NCBI GenBank assembly: GCA_012934845.2
Contig: WNNJ02003187.1
Location: forward strand, 124,001 to 188,000
Source: Pomphorhynchus laevis
Lineage: Eukaryota > Acanthocephala > Palaeacanthocephala > Echinorhynchida > Pomphorhynchidae
Length of the DNA: 64,000 nt
Direction: 5' to 3'
Position 1 is the first letter of the stretch; each line of letters begins with the position of its first letter. The notes under the pieces were generated by a model. That model was not told the DNA's origin. It saw only the letters and a list, made by a program, of their open reading frames with translations, and did not search any database. A program made the translations under genes and the position numbers. Of this stretch, positions 39,593 through 51,774 are shown piece after piece.

Positions 39593-42500
39593 TTAACATG
39601 TTTTATATTATAATAATTTTTAACACTTCATTATATGTTATTTATATTATAGTATATACTATTATTTATATTATAGTAACATGTTTTATATTAACTTATT
39701 TATATTATAATAATTATATAAACTTCATGATAATAAATTGTTGTGCTTACATATTATATTATTAGTAAAATATTTTAACTATTATATTATATATTATATA
39801 ATCTGCATTAGTTTTCTAATGCAGATTAAACTAATCTGCATTAGTTTTCTTAAAGACATCAATTTTCGAATTGATGTATTCGAAAATTGTATAAATATTC
39901 AAATTGTATAAATTTACGAATCTAGAGGGAAAATTAAAGAATTGAAACAATAAATACTATGTAAAGTTCTTATATATTTATTTCAAAATCGACTCAAATT
40001 CTTGATAAGTTTTACATAAAAGGCACAAGAACGAATTTTCTCTTGATTATGACCGGCAAGTAGCTATTGAAAATAACTGATAAATCAATAAGTGAACAAT
40101 CAATTTGTAAAAAATTGAAAAAAAATTAAATAATGTTGAACCAAAATATAAACAATTTCCAGTTTATGTTAAGGAAGCATAATTTGTTAATCACCGAACC
40201 AATAATATAAACGAGCAAAATTTTATTTTCCAAATACCAAAATAAAAATATAAATTCATATAAGCATATATACATTGATGACATTTTGTATTTAACTGTA
40301 ATAATTTTTATTCTAAAACAAATTAATCCAGTTTGCTATATTTTTAATAAATTTTAAACTAGGTTACTATAAAAAACCCCCAAACAGAAAATTGTAAAAT
40401 ATATAAATCAACACAATAATATTAAAAATAAATTTAAAATCTTAAGCGGAAAATTTTTATGGATAATAAACAATATGTTTTGTATTATAATATAATACTA
40501 GATAATCAAATTTCATTATAAGAAATTCGACATTGGAATGTATTTGGCCCCGGTTAACCTTAATTGTTCATAACCAAGATACAGTCAAGCAGTAAACAAA
40601 TTACAATAACGAATCTGAAATCTTTAAACTCGAAATAGTTTAAAGATATTAAAATCCTAAATTAACAAAATATCGACAAACAATGAATTTACATTCGTTT
40701 GTTTCATTTTCGAATGCAACTGCATTCATTTTGCTAAGTTAGCTATCTGAATAGCAACTCAGATATCTAAATATCAATATTATAATTTTAATAAAGTATT
40801 TTTGTCGTGTCCATAATTTAAACCAACATCAAAAGTTAGTTTAGATAGCAAAACAGTTCTTAACTAAATATAAAATTAAATTAATTAAATAATTAATTTA
40901 ATTAATTAATTAATTTAAATTAAACAAAAAATATTTATACAATAAAAAACTATTTTGAAAATTTAACTTGTGATAAATTGACAAACACACAATTTAAATT
41001 TATTTAATGAATTTTCGAATTCGACTGAATTATATCCAAGTTTTTTAATGTTCACACCCAAGTTTTTCAATTGAAAAAGGAACTTGGAGATAAAATAAAT
41101 ACAATATGATTATGAATTATCAATTTTTAAACAGAATTAATTGAATTTATTACATGTAATAAATTGCTTTTATCTAAATTCATACACTTAAAAATAAAGT
41201 ATTCGTTGGATACGTTCCACTTAAGAAATCGTATACTTTCTTTTCACAGAATGTATTATTTATTTTATAAGTATTATTTTTTATTTATTATTTATAATTA
41301 TTTATTATTTAATTATTTATTATTTTATTATTTTAAGTAATAAAATAATATTATTATATGCATACGTATTTTATACTATATATAAATAAAAATGGCGATA
41401 AATAATAAATAATTATACAAGATTTTGTACAATTTATATTTATATCAAGTTAAAATTAAAAATTGAAATTTAAAATAAAAATCAATTTTTATGAATTGAC
41501 TAATAAATAACAGACGATTATAAGAATATGGATTTGAGGTCTTCTGGAGGAATTGATGAGTTTGGTAAAAATAATAATGCTAAATCAAAATTTAATAATT
41601 GAATAATAAATAATTAAATAATTATAAATAATAAATAATTGTTATAAGATTTTTTATAATTTAAATCAAATTAAAATTTAAAATTGAAATTTAAAATAAA
41701 AGTAAATTTTTATGAATTGACTAATAAATAACAGACGTTGTGTAAGAATACGGATTATTGTTCATCAATAGGAACTTCTATGTTATAGGATTTCGACCCC
41801 TTTTTCTCTCTTCAACATATCAGCGGGACAAATACATGCTAATGACTTATTTCCACTGAAAAAATATATACATAATTATATGTATTATATTATTATATAT
41901 TATTAAATGTAGCTTATTCTAAGTTTGATATTTCAGCTGTTGCAAAAAATAAAATATAATTTTTAAAATTAAAAATTAATTAATTAATTATTAATAAATT
42001 ATTAATATAATTTATAAAATTTTCGAAACATTTAAAGAATATCGCAATAATTTTGTTAAATTATTTAGCAAAACTAACTGGTACTTTAATTTCATATTTG
42101 TTGTATAAAAATATTTCTAATATACGATGCGTCTTAAAGATTGGATTTTTTAATATTAATAAAATATCGATAAAATAGCAATAAACTATATCAATATATT
42201 ATTGCGTATGTTATCAAGTGTCGGCCCCTATTCCTTGACCCAACATTATAATTATTCATTATTAATTATTTAATTATTTATTAAATAATTTTTTATTTAG
42301 CATTATAAATTTATAAATAACTTGATATGAGCGGACAGTTACCTGATCTGATTAATTAAAAATTTAACTAAAAATTTATTCTTTGATAGTTACGAGTGGG
42401 AAATCCTATATAAACATTAAAACACGGATTTAGCAGATCAGTTACCTTATCTGATCAATATCATTGTAATAATCCATAATCAATTGAAGATATTTTTTAA

Positions 42501-44426
42501 ATTTCAGGATTTTCAAATAATGTCAACAACAGGATAAAATGGCAAATCATACGGCTTCGCAGAAATCACCTGAAACTATCACAAGCTAGATAGGTACTAA
42601 CCTTCAACTTTCGATAATTAATTAGTTAGATTTTACATCATTTAACATCAAATAAATAAGATACATACGTTAACAATGATAATAGATACTTGATGGGTAA
42701 GTACAGCTCAGCTTATTTGTCGAACAGTTAGCTCTTAAAATATCAACTTGCACTTTATTTCACTCTTACGCTATATAAATAGAGAAAACTGACTCTCAAC
42801 TTCGAATCAAAACTTTTATTAATCTTGAATTGATAATATCCCTAGTTAATTATAATCTAGGTTATTGTATCTTTATTAACCATTGAGCATTTGAACTTCT
42901 AGTCATCACTCAGACAAGTTTAGCACTTAGTGACACTTTCTAACCTAATAATAATGTAGTATGCAAATTACCTTCTTTGATTATAAATTAGGTTAAATTA
43001 AACTTCCTAAAATGGAAAACGTTTTATCATAAGCTACTATGCCACAAGGCATTAATTGTTATAAAGACATGCAATGTTACCATATTGAATGACAAGCATT
43101 TAAAACTATAACTGTAAAGTGAATTTCTAAAATAACCTTAGGCAAATCTAAATAATATGACATATAAAGTTGTTTAAAGTTTAATAAGCCTTGAACAGAA
43201 AAAATGAATTTTGCTCAGATCGGCATACTTTATTAGAATATTATATGCTCAATAAGTAAAATTTGAGAAATTTAGCTTTAAAGATAAGTTTAATAATAGT
43301 CATGGCAAACAAATTCAAAACTGAATCTCGAGATTTGAAACGAAAAGGCCAAAAATAGAATGATAATTAAAATTTTTGTACGAATTGAATGTTCACTCAT
43401 TGTTTTATCAGCTGTTGATTAAGTCAGTGAAGTTTTATTAAGTATTTTAAAGTCATATTTTCAATAGCTAAGTACTATGATCATCGAAAAAACAATAAAA
43501 TACAATAAAAATGTTCAAAACACGTTAGTCGTACGATTACGATAGCGCAGCTCTTACATCGACCAGATGTATCCGTTAGATCACAGTTTAGATTATAAGC
43601 AAAAATGCAATTTACAAAAAAATGAACAAAGCATAAATCCAGAAGGAAATTATAAATTAAAAACAAAAATATATAATTGTTTTGTTATACAATAAGAAAT
43701 AAATTAAACAAAGCGATAACTAACAATTTTAAAATGTTTGTTATTAAGTCAATATCTGATTTATCATTGAATATATTGCATAAAAATGCTTATAGTAATT
43801 TATTGCAAAAAATTATTTTATAATAACATCCCTTTACTTCTATCGAATGTTATTTCATTGTCATTGTTTAAGGATTGATCAATAACAGCCCCGAATGTTG
43901 TTCCTTGTTAACTAAGTATATATGTTGGTACATAAGTTTAGATAATCACTGCATGGATTGATCTATATATACCTGATCACAATCCTTACATGATATTTAA
44001 TATACAATAACATCCATATTGTAATCCGGTTTACGTTTATTTTTTATTTAAGAAAGTTTTATATTATAGAAAACTTTTTTGTGCTTATTTTATAACATTT
44101 TATATGTCTAACTATTTAAAAGTTCCATCTATCATAAAAATAAGGTATCAATTAATGAATGAAATTTTTATCTTTTAAAACGTCAGTTTCTGATATTCAC
44201 ATATGTAATTAAATTTAAATCAAGAAATGATAGCAGCCAAGTTTCTTCATTTGGTAAAGTTCACTAAAAAATTCTTATTTTCGTCAACTTATCCGTGATA
44301 CAATTTATTATTCAAGAAAATAATATGTTGATTCTCAATAATAAACATAATATTGATTTTAACTGAAGAACACGTGGAAGGAAACCTCGTAAGAAAATTA
44401 GCATGCTGAATAAGTATATGAGTGAA
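39593..44426. other. AT-rich DNA with decayed PLE scraps, no gene
   Basis: Nearly 5 kb of very AT-rich sequence without a plausible coding frame. Recognisable scraps: PLE C-terminal end and tail start at 40318-40560 (plus); tail pieces at 41440-41560 (minus) and 41560-41860 (mixed); a tail-like piece at 42215-42370. The palindrome-rich runs AATTAATTAATT near 40880-40920 and ATTAT runs near 41270-41360 are simple sequence. The 61-codon frame at 43481-43666 is probably chance. Confidence 0.6.
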
Positions 44427-44662
44427 ATCAAATCAGCTAACTGAGTCTACGTATTTAATATAATTATAAAATAAACAAAACATAAAAATGCTAAATCAAA
44501 ATTTAATTAAATAATAAAATTAATAATTGTTTTTAGATTTTCTTTTATTTAAATCAAGTTAAAAAAATGAAATTTAAAATAAACGTCATTTTTATGAATT
44601 GACTAATAAATAACAGACGTTGTATCAGAATAAGAATTAGAGGTCATCAGGAGGAACATAAT
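44427..44662 (-). mobile_element. Solo PLE terminal tail
   Basis: Minus-strand copy of the terminal region: starts AAATCAGCTAACTGAGTC, AT-rich middle, ends GAGGTCATCAGGAGGAAC (plus-strand reading). Cut within the conserved block. No reverse transcriptase attached. Confidence 0.8.
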
Positions 44663-44794
44663 ATTGATTTAATAACAAATATTTAAATTGTAATTTATCG
44701 TTTTGTATAATTAATTCTTAATGTATATTAAATATTGTTTTTAATCAATTTAGTATTAATTTATTTTTTAACTAATTCGAGATAATCAAATTTC

Positions 44795-44962
44795 ATCAAA
44801 GGAAATACGTCCAAAATTACAAAAACATCAACCAAGCCTAAGTCATATGATTTTAAAAGTACATTAAAAACACTTTCTGTTTATATAAATAAAATACTTA
44901 AAGTAATTAAAGCACACTTCAAAAAATATTGTAGGGTAATTGAAATTAATACTAATTATTTA
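44795..44962 (+). mobile_element. PLE reverse transcriptase scrap
   Basis: Contains the run encoding LKVIKAHFKKYC upstream of motif A. It is flanked on both sides by copies of a GATAATCAAATTTCATCAAAGG sequence family (44790 and 45000), which belongs to a variant PLE tail. Confidence 0.75.
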
Positions 44963-45014
44963 ATCAATATAGAATTAATTTATTTTTAATTAATTCAAGA
45001 TAATCAAATTTCAT

Positions 45015-45625
45015 CAAAGGAAATACGTCACTAGAATATATTTAGCATCGCTACAATGCTGAGTGAAGGAATTGGGGCTGAAACATGATGATATAGCAAC
45101 ACCTCCGAATGACCTCTAATCCTTATTTTTATACATCGTCTATTTATAATGATGGACTTTTATTTTTAATTTTAATTTTTTATTTAAGCTTGATGTAAAT
45201 TATATAAAATCATATATAACAGTTATTTATTATTTATAATTATTTAATATTAAATTATTAATTATTTTATTTTTTAAACCTGATAGCATACAGCTCCTCC
45301 TGATGATCTATTACCCTTATTCTCTCATACATCGAATGTTATTTATTAGTCAATTCATAAAAGTTGGCCTTTATTTTAAATTTCCATTTTTTATTTTAAC
45401 TTGATATAAGTCATTCACAGTGTATTACGGAAAAGTGTAATATCATTTATGATTGCAGTGTACAGCGTACATTACTTTTATTTTAAATTTCATATTTTTA
45501 TTTAAACTTGATATAAGTTATATAAAATCTAGCTTAAAAAATTGTCTTGATTGATAAATACTTAAAATATATTCGAGCTTTCACTATTAATCAGCTTACT
45601 AAAGTAATCATTTAAGTAATCTGAT
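45015..45625. mobile_element. Cluster of variant PLE tails
   Basis: Three diverged plus-strand tail copies (about 45015-45270, 45280-45420, 45470-45550), recognised by GAAATACGTCA, TGATGACCTCTAATCCTT and the following TTATTTATTAGTCAATTC. A minus-strand scrap of the PLE N-terminal region follows at 45563-45620 (ATATTCGAGCTTTCACTA). Confidence 0.65.
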
Positions 45626-45742
45626 TGATCTGAAAACTGTGTTATAAACTCGCAATCAACAATAATAATCACGAATCAACTACGAATCAGCTACGAACCA
45701 ACGGCTTACAATTAATTAATACAAAACCGAGCTTGGGATAAC

Positions 45743-48605
45743 ATGCAAGCGAATACGGCTAGTTGCGCAGTCTGTGGCTGATCGTTTCGCCTTAACGCAT
45801 CAGGTCATCTTCGGGTACACGGACCTGTGAACTTGCGCTGCTCAGGATCAGGACAGCTACCGACAGCCAGCTCTCAAAACGTTATCGCATCAACTGACTC
45901 AATACCTGAGTTTTTAGACGCCAACGAGAACACCTCGAAGACATCGTTTCAGTTTGAAAAGATAGACAGTTCTTGCTGCGAAAATCAAAAGAGATCCTTC
46001 CAACTTCCTCATAGGGTTTGGATGGAACCAGTTAACACGATCAAGCACATTCCTTGGAATCTTCGCTGCCGAGTTGCCAATGTTTTTTCCTCTTTAATTC
46101 AAGAGGAATTGTGCTCAAATTCATCCAACGATTGGGAGCGTTTGCTGTGCTTTCCGAAGCTATGCCTACAGACTTCCTCAGGTCGGCACATTGCCGGAGT
46201 CAACACTAGATATAATATTAACGCGCTTATGGACAAATTCGAAAATGGAAGAGAGCGTGATTGCCTTTCCTCTTCGGGGTTTCGATCATCCAGGAAATTC
46301 AGAGGAACTAATGATACGAAAAATGAATTTATGGAAGTCATCGAATTGGCAAGAAATGGCAATTTCGGAAAGGCGATGCGCCGCCTTACGTCGAATAATG
46401 CGTGCGAATTTTCAGAATCTTTGCGCGGAAGACTGACAGAGCTACACCCCTTACATGATGTTCTCCAAAGTTCTGGACAACCATCTTTGAGTACCCCCTT
46501 GTCGGTTGACTCAGACATAGTTGAAGCCGCAGTATCATCATTCCCATCCTTTTCTTCTCCTGGCTGTTTAGGTTTGAGGGCAGAACATATTCGAGATATG
46601 CTGTCGGTAGATCACAGGGTTTTGCTTCAACGCCTAACATCACTAGTCAACAACATGATCTCTGGTACTCTTCCGAACGACCTCGTGCCCTTTGTCGCCG
46701 TTGCTAATCTCATCCAGATGAAGTGATCCGCCCCATTGCCATTGGGGAGATATTACGTCCTCTTTGCGCTAAGTGCATTTGCTCCAAACTTCGACAGCGA
46801 TTTGCCGAATCCCTCCATCCGCACCAGCTCGGTGTAGCGACGCCAAACGGAATGGAACAGATAGTACATCAAGCACGTCGGCTACAACAACTTCATGATC
46901 AAGATGTCAATTGGGTCTGGGCTAAAATCGACTTGGCTAACGCTTTTAATACGCTGAAACGGAATTCCTACGTCAACGCGATCAGTAAGAATTTTCCAGA
47001 AATTAGTCGATGGACATCATGGTGCTACGGCACTACCTCGAGCCTTCGGTTCGGTAGCCTGAAACCTCTTCAGTCTCGAAGAGGGGTACAACAAGGAGAT
47101 CATCTTGGTTCAGTTCTTTTTTGCGTGGCGATTGATCCGATTGTGGTCCAGATATCGGAGATTGAAGGTATCAGCTTAAATAGGTGGTACCCCGACGACG
47201 GAATAATCGGCGGTACTCCTGTGGGGGTGGGCGAGGCTCTCGCTCTTCTTGCTGCTAATTTCCTGCGATTGGACTGTCTATTAACTGGAAAAAGACCGAA
47301 GTAATTGGTAGGGCAGACAAGGTCGACTTGATAAAGAACAGATGCCCATGGATCACATTGGTCAACACCACAAAAAACTTTATAATTCTTGTAAGTCCCA
47401 TCGGGTCTAAGGAACATTGTTCGGGATACCTTGTCGATGTTGTTCTACCATCCCTGCGTCATACTCTGGACTCGCTCGAAAATCTCCCTGACCCACAAGT
47501 TGCATTCATCCTGCTTCGTAGCTGCGCATCCGCTCCACGGGTAAACCATTTAATGCGCACTATAGACCCCGCCTTCGCCGAAGAGTTTTTCCGTTTGTTC
47601 GACCGCTTGATATTGAAGTGTTTTAGCAATATCACTTATATTTTACCCGATAAGTGGGCGTGGATGCAAGCTTGCTTACCGCTGAAAATGGGAGGACTGG
47701 GCCTTCGAAGCTGCTTCCAACACTCTCAGACAGCCTTCCTCTCCAGTGTAAACACCGTCGCTAGCCAATTAAACCTTGACCCTAAAACTTTCCCTGGGTA
47801 CGAATTCGTTAAATCTATTATTCCGCAACATGTAGGAAATCCGCAAACAAATCAACGAGGATTATCTTGTCACATTGACGAAGTGTCGCGCCGCAGGCTA
47901 GTGGAGAATGCCGATCGCTTCAATACTGCCCGATTATTGGCAGTTTCATGCCCACGCGCGTGTGCTTGGTTACAGACCGTCCCTAGCAAAGTCACACATA
48001 TGAACTTGGCACCAAATGAATTTGTTGTACTACTACGTCTTTGGTTAGGGATGTCTCTCTGCAACAGTGATTATCGATGCAGACGCTGCCTTAGGATGGC
48101 AGACAAATTCGGCTTCCACGCCTTAACATGTCAGTTTGGAGGCCATCCTGGAATTCGACATGATAGCTTGAGGGATACAGTCTTTCAAGCAGCAGTTTCT
48201 GCTGGATTGAGGGTGGCAAACAAGGTACCCAACCTAGTTCGTAATTGGCGAGAGAGACCGGCTGACATTCTATTTTATAAGGACCCTCCTTTAGCAGTTG
48301 ATTTTGCCGTAACTAACCCACAACAAAATGCTTATATTTCCATGGCTTCTGAGATCCCTGGCTATGCCGCAAGCAAGTATGCCACATGTGTCAAGGAAAG
48401 GAAATATAAACGCAAATTAGAGGAGAATGGATACAGTTTTACGGCAGCAGTTGTTGAAACTTACGGAGTATGGAACCCACAAGGGGAAAAGCTAATTCGT
48501 TTCATTGCTCGTTCTATGTCATGTAGAAACGGTACCCCGTATTGCAGCACAGCGGGTCAGTTATTTCAGCGCGTGTCCGTCGCACTGATGAGAGGAAATG
48601 CATAA
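45743..48605 (+). mobile_element. RLE-type non-LTR retrotransposon, copy 2 (distinct lineage)
   Basis: Single-ORF LINE with near-complete domain set. An N-terminal C2H2-like finger (CAVCG ... GHLRVHG, 45766-45818) has one TGA inside it. Frame 45827-46726 holds the KAMRRLTS and FSSPGCLGLRAEHI blocks. Frame 46723-47304 holds the reverse transcriptase: IRPIAIGEILRPL, motif A KIDLANAFNTLKR, motif B RRGVQQGDHLGSVLF, catalytic NRWYPDDG. Frame 47328-48605 holds the rest: WAWMQACLPLKMGGLGLR, a zinc knuckle (CRRCLR ... FHALTC), the RLE (WRERPADILF, PLAVDFAVTNPQ, CVKERKYKRKLEENGYSF). Frame shifts near 46723 and 47290. GC-richer than its surroundings. The P in YPDD is unusual. The ubiquilin-like frame begins 24 bp after its stop. 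Confidence 0.85.
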
Positions 48606-48629
48606 GCGATCCTCAAAAGTCTTGACGAG

Positions 48630-50291
48630 ATGGGCCAACCCTTACTAGAGAAAAGTCTTGGATATTGTGACGACCCATCTCCGCGACTCTTTTCTATGAG
48701 CAACCTTGCACAGCCCGAGGCCCAGTCAGTTGAGGTAGTTCATGACTCCAATATTCGGTCAGCTTCCGTCGTCAAAGGCGACCATTCTGAGGTTGACATG
48801 CATGTCCTGCAACCCATGTCTCCACGACGACCTTCGGCATATCACTCAACATCTAAACAATCATATAATGCTTCTTTGTCACTTCAGCAATCACCAACAA
48901 TTAAGGAGGGGTTGATATCGCATCAACCGAATATTGATCAACATACCGATGGAACTGCAACATTATCCAGATTACCACTTGCACCATTTTCGAGCCTTCT
49001 ATTTGGAAATTCAAATTTTACTGAAATACAACAAAATATTTTTGGCACTATTCAGACTAATCCACATGCAATTCAAAATCTTCTAAGTAATAATCTGACT
49101 CAAGAACTTATAAGTAATCCTGCATTGCTTAGTTCAATTAAGCTTAACAATCCACAAATTCAAAGAGTGAGGGAGCAGAACCACGAGGTTTCACAATTCG
49201 TTAACAATACGGATTTAATGCGTCAAACAATGGAAATGATTCGTAATCCTACAACTATACAGGAAATTACGAGAAACCATGATAGAGCCCTGATTAACCT
49301 TGAGAGTTTACCGAGCGGATATAATGTTCGACAGAGAATTTATCGCGATTTTCAAGAACCAATGCTTAATGTGGCACATGAGCAGTTTGGCGATAACCCT
49401 CTGAATACTAATTCTAGCTCATATAGTACAGCTAACACTAGTCAAGTAGGAACTAAAAATACAAACCTTCTGCCTAACCCGGGGGCATCTCAGAATACTA
49501 CATTTCAAATCGATTCGTCTAGATCATATGTATCTAATTCAAACCGTTTAGAGTCGCCTTTGCAATCTACGTCAAGCGAAAACACTAATCGGTATTCTAC
49601 GATGAACCCTCAACAATTATTAGTAGGCGCTGCTGAAAATCCTCGCATGTTAATCGACATGTTGCGGGCATCCAGTTTTTACCCAAACATGGATAATTCT
49701 ATCCGCGATCCTGGTATTCTACCTAATCTGCTGCGTACATATGAATTTATACAGGAAGAAAGACAAAGAGAACAAGTACATCGTGTAATTCATGAGTTTA
49801 TAAGTCAGTGGCCAATACCTGAAATTCGTGCTCTATGCACAAATACTCGAGCATTGAGGACGATTGTACAAATTCTACAGAACCTAATTCGTCTTAGGGA
49901 CACATCCTCACAAGTATATTCACAGTTGATATCTTCAAATATAAGCGGTCTAGTCGATAATCAAATGAATAGTCAACCTACTTCATCTGACGTGGATTCT
50001 ATTCGATCGCCAAGCAATAGACAAACAGCTTATGCAACAACAGTATTTCAAAATTTACAATACTCAAATCAAGATTATACTGCTTCGTTGTTTCAACCAT
50101 TAGATCGTCTTCATCTCCAGCAACATCAGCCGACAAATCAACAACCAAACCAAACTCAAGAACAACTTTATGCATCCGAACTTGTACAAATGCAGACAGT
50201 GGGATTCCATAGCCGTGATACTAATATTGAAGAGCTTGTTGCATCTATGGGGGACGCGAAAATGGCTGTAGAACGTAATGAAGACTCTTGA
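48630..50291 (+). CDS. UBQLN-like: Ubiquilin-like protein without UBL domain, intronless
   Basis: Intact 553-codon frame. Ubiquilins shuttle ubiquitylated or misfolded clients to the proteasome, through an N-terminal UBL, central STI1 repeats and a C-terminal UBA. Residues about 124-260 match the first STI1 pair: NFTEIQQNIF, NNPQIQRVREQNHEVSQF, LMRQTMEMIRNPTTIQEI, DRALINLESLPSGYN, FQEPMLNVAHEQFGDNP. Residues about 325-420 hold the second STI1 region (NPQQLLVGAAENPRMLIDML). The last 42 are a UBA-like domain (ASELVQMQTVGFHSRD, then SMGDAKMAVER), where VGF replaces MGF and the final LL is missing. The first 110 residues match nothing I know, and no UBL is seen. It lies 24 bp past a retrotransposon stop. 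A retrocopy, or a sequence carried by the LINE, fits; an open 1.66 kb frame argues for youth or selection. The start is the first ATG; coding homology begins near residue 110. Confidence 0.85.
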   Translation: MGQPLLEKSLGYCDDPSPRLFSMSNLAQPEAQSVEVVHDSNIRSASVVKGDHSEVDMHVLQPMSPRRPSAYHSTSKQSYNASLSLQQSPTIKEGLISHQPNIDQHTDGTATLSRLPLAPFSSLLFGNSNFTEIQQNIFGTIQTNPHAIQNLLSNNLTQELISNPALLSSIKLNNPQIQRVREQNHEVSQFVNNTDLMRQTMEMIRNPTTIQEITRNHDRALINLESLPSGYNVRQRIYRDFQEPMLNVAHEQFGDNPLNTNSSSYSTANTSQVGTKNTNLLPNPGASQNTTFQIDSSRSYVSNSNRLESPLQSTSSENTNRYSTMNPQQLLVGAAENPRMLIDMLRASSFYPNMDNSIRDPGILPNLLRTYEFIQEERQREQVHRVIHEFISQWPIPEIRALCTNTRALRTIVQILQNLIRLRDTSSQVYSQLISSNISGLVDNQMNSQPTSSDVDSIRSPSNRQTAYATTVFQNLQYSNQDYTASLFQPLDRLHLQQHQPTNQQPNQTQEQLYASELVQMQTVGFHSRDTNIEELVASMGDAKMAVERNEDS

Positions 50292-50454
50292 CTTTTATTT
50301 GACTACTATTTTTCTATGTTCTTTATATTTTACGTTGTTCTGTTTGATATAAAATCTTATAATAATTTATAATTATTTATTATCTATTTATTAATTATTT
50401 TATTATTAAAATAATAATATAAATTTTAAATCATTATTTATCATTTAAATATAG
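50292..50454. other. AT-rich spacer, no clear poly(A)
   Basis: Follows the ubiquilin-like stop. TATAATAATTTATAATTA-type sequence; no A run that would mark a retrocopy 3' end. Confidence 0.5.
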
Positions 50455-51048
50455 ACCCAACATATAGTTTATGAAAAGATATTTCAAAAGCTATTTTTGA
50501 TCTTTCAAATGTAACAGAAAAAATTGTATAGTTTGTGATGTTATAAATAATAATTGTATTGTAAGTAACACGACAAACAAATGTTTTTCATTAAATATTA
50601 ATAATAATTGTAACTGCAATACCGCAGGTGTAGTGTATCTAATACAATGCACATGTGGATTGCAATATATAGGAAAAACATATCAAATGTTAAAAACTAG
50701 GTTTAGGCAACACATATATAATATACAGCATAATAGTCAAACTATATTTCATAAACATATGAGATTAATAGGACATGATATTAAAAAATGTAAATTATTT
50801 ATTTTAGAACATATTATCGAAGAAAACATTTCAATATTAAATCAAAAACTATTAGAAAAAGAAGATTTTTGGATTAAAACGCTTAATTCCATGTACCCAT
50901 TAGGATTGAATGATGTGGTCCAAGGAATTGGCAGAAGTAGTATAATACATAATAAACGACTATATTATAATAATCCGGTTAAACGCAAACCAAGAAGTCA
51001 TTGCGATAAAAGGAATAAGAAAAATAAACTTAATTTTTTAAAAAATTA
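50455..51048 (+). mobile_element. Penelope-like element, GIY-YIG half
   Basis: Holds more of the PLE 5' part than the 24.3-26.9 kb copy: a Cys-rich region (CIVCDVINN, CNCNTAGVVY), then GIY-YIG (IQCTCGLQYIGKTY, LKTRFRQHIYNI, EDFWIKTLNSMYPLGLN), open from 50633 to 51049. It stops before the reverse transcriptase. This shows the endonuclease preceded by a Cys cluster in the 5' half of the element. Confidence 0.88.
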
Positions 51049-51059
51049 AGAAATTTTTA

Positions 51060-51750
51060 ATTAGAAATTTTTTTAATTTTAATAGCACGTAAATTAACAC
51101 GTATTTAACGCCGTTGCTCTGTTTGAATAGAGGAGTTAGCGGCCGAAACCTGATAGCATAGCAGTTCCTCCTGATGACCTCTAATCCTTATGTATTCTAA
51201 ATTTCAATTTTTTATTTTAATTTGATATAAATTATAAAAAGTCTTAAAAAATTATTAATTTTATTATTTAATTATTAAATTTTGATTTAGCATTATTATG
51301 TTTTGTTTATTTTATAATTATATTAAATACGTAGACTCAGTTAGCTGATTTGATTCATTAAAATTGATTTTTATTTTAAATTTCAATTTTTTATTTTAAC
51401 TTGATTTAAATTATAAAAAAATCATCAGAAGAAATACATCATTAGCATGTATTTGGCTCCGCTGCTATGTTGGGTAGAGGAGTTAGGGGCCGAAACCTGA
51501 TAGCATAGCAGTTCCTCCTGATAAACTCTAATTCTTATTCTTATACAACGTGTGTTATTTATTAGTCAATTCATAAAAATAACGTTTATTTTAAATTTCA
51601 TTTTTTAACTTGATTTAAATTATAAAAAAATCTTAAAACAATTATTTATTTTATTATTTAATTATTAAATTTTGATTTAGCATTATTATGATTTGTTTAT
51701 TTTATAATTATATTAAAAACGTAGACTCAGTTAGCTCATTTGATTTATTA
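51060..51750 (+). mobile_element. Two tandem PLE terminal tails
   Basis: Consecutive tails at about 51095-51360 and 51418-51750, each with GAGTTAG(G/C)GGCCGAAACC, GATAGCATAGCAGTTCCTCC, and an end like CGTAGACTCAGTTAGCT. They sit between a GIY-YIG half (left) and a reverse transcriptase C-terminal piece (right), so they are not simply the 3' end of one copy. Confidence 0.8.
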
Positions 51751-51774
51751 AACAATCAAGTAACATTGAATTAA

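Noticed and set aside
43540-43600. tRNA-like sequence on the minus strand (TCTAACGGATA, GTCGATGTAAGAGC)
   Set aside because: An A-box-like start but no B box and no cloverleaf could be drawn; perhaps a decayed tRNA or SINE.
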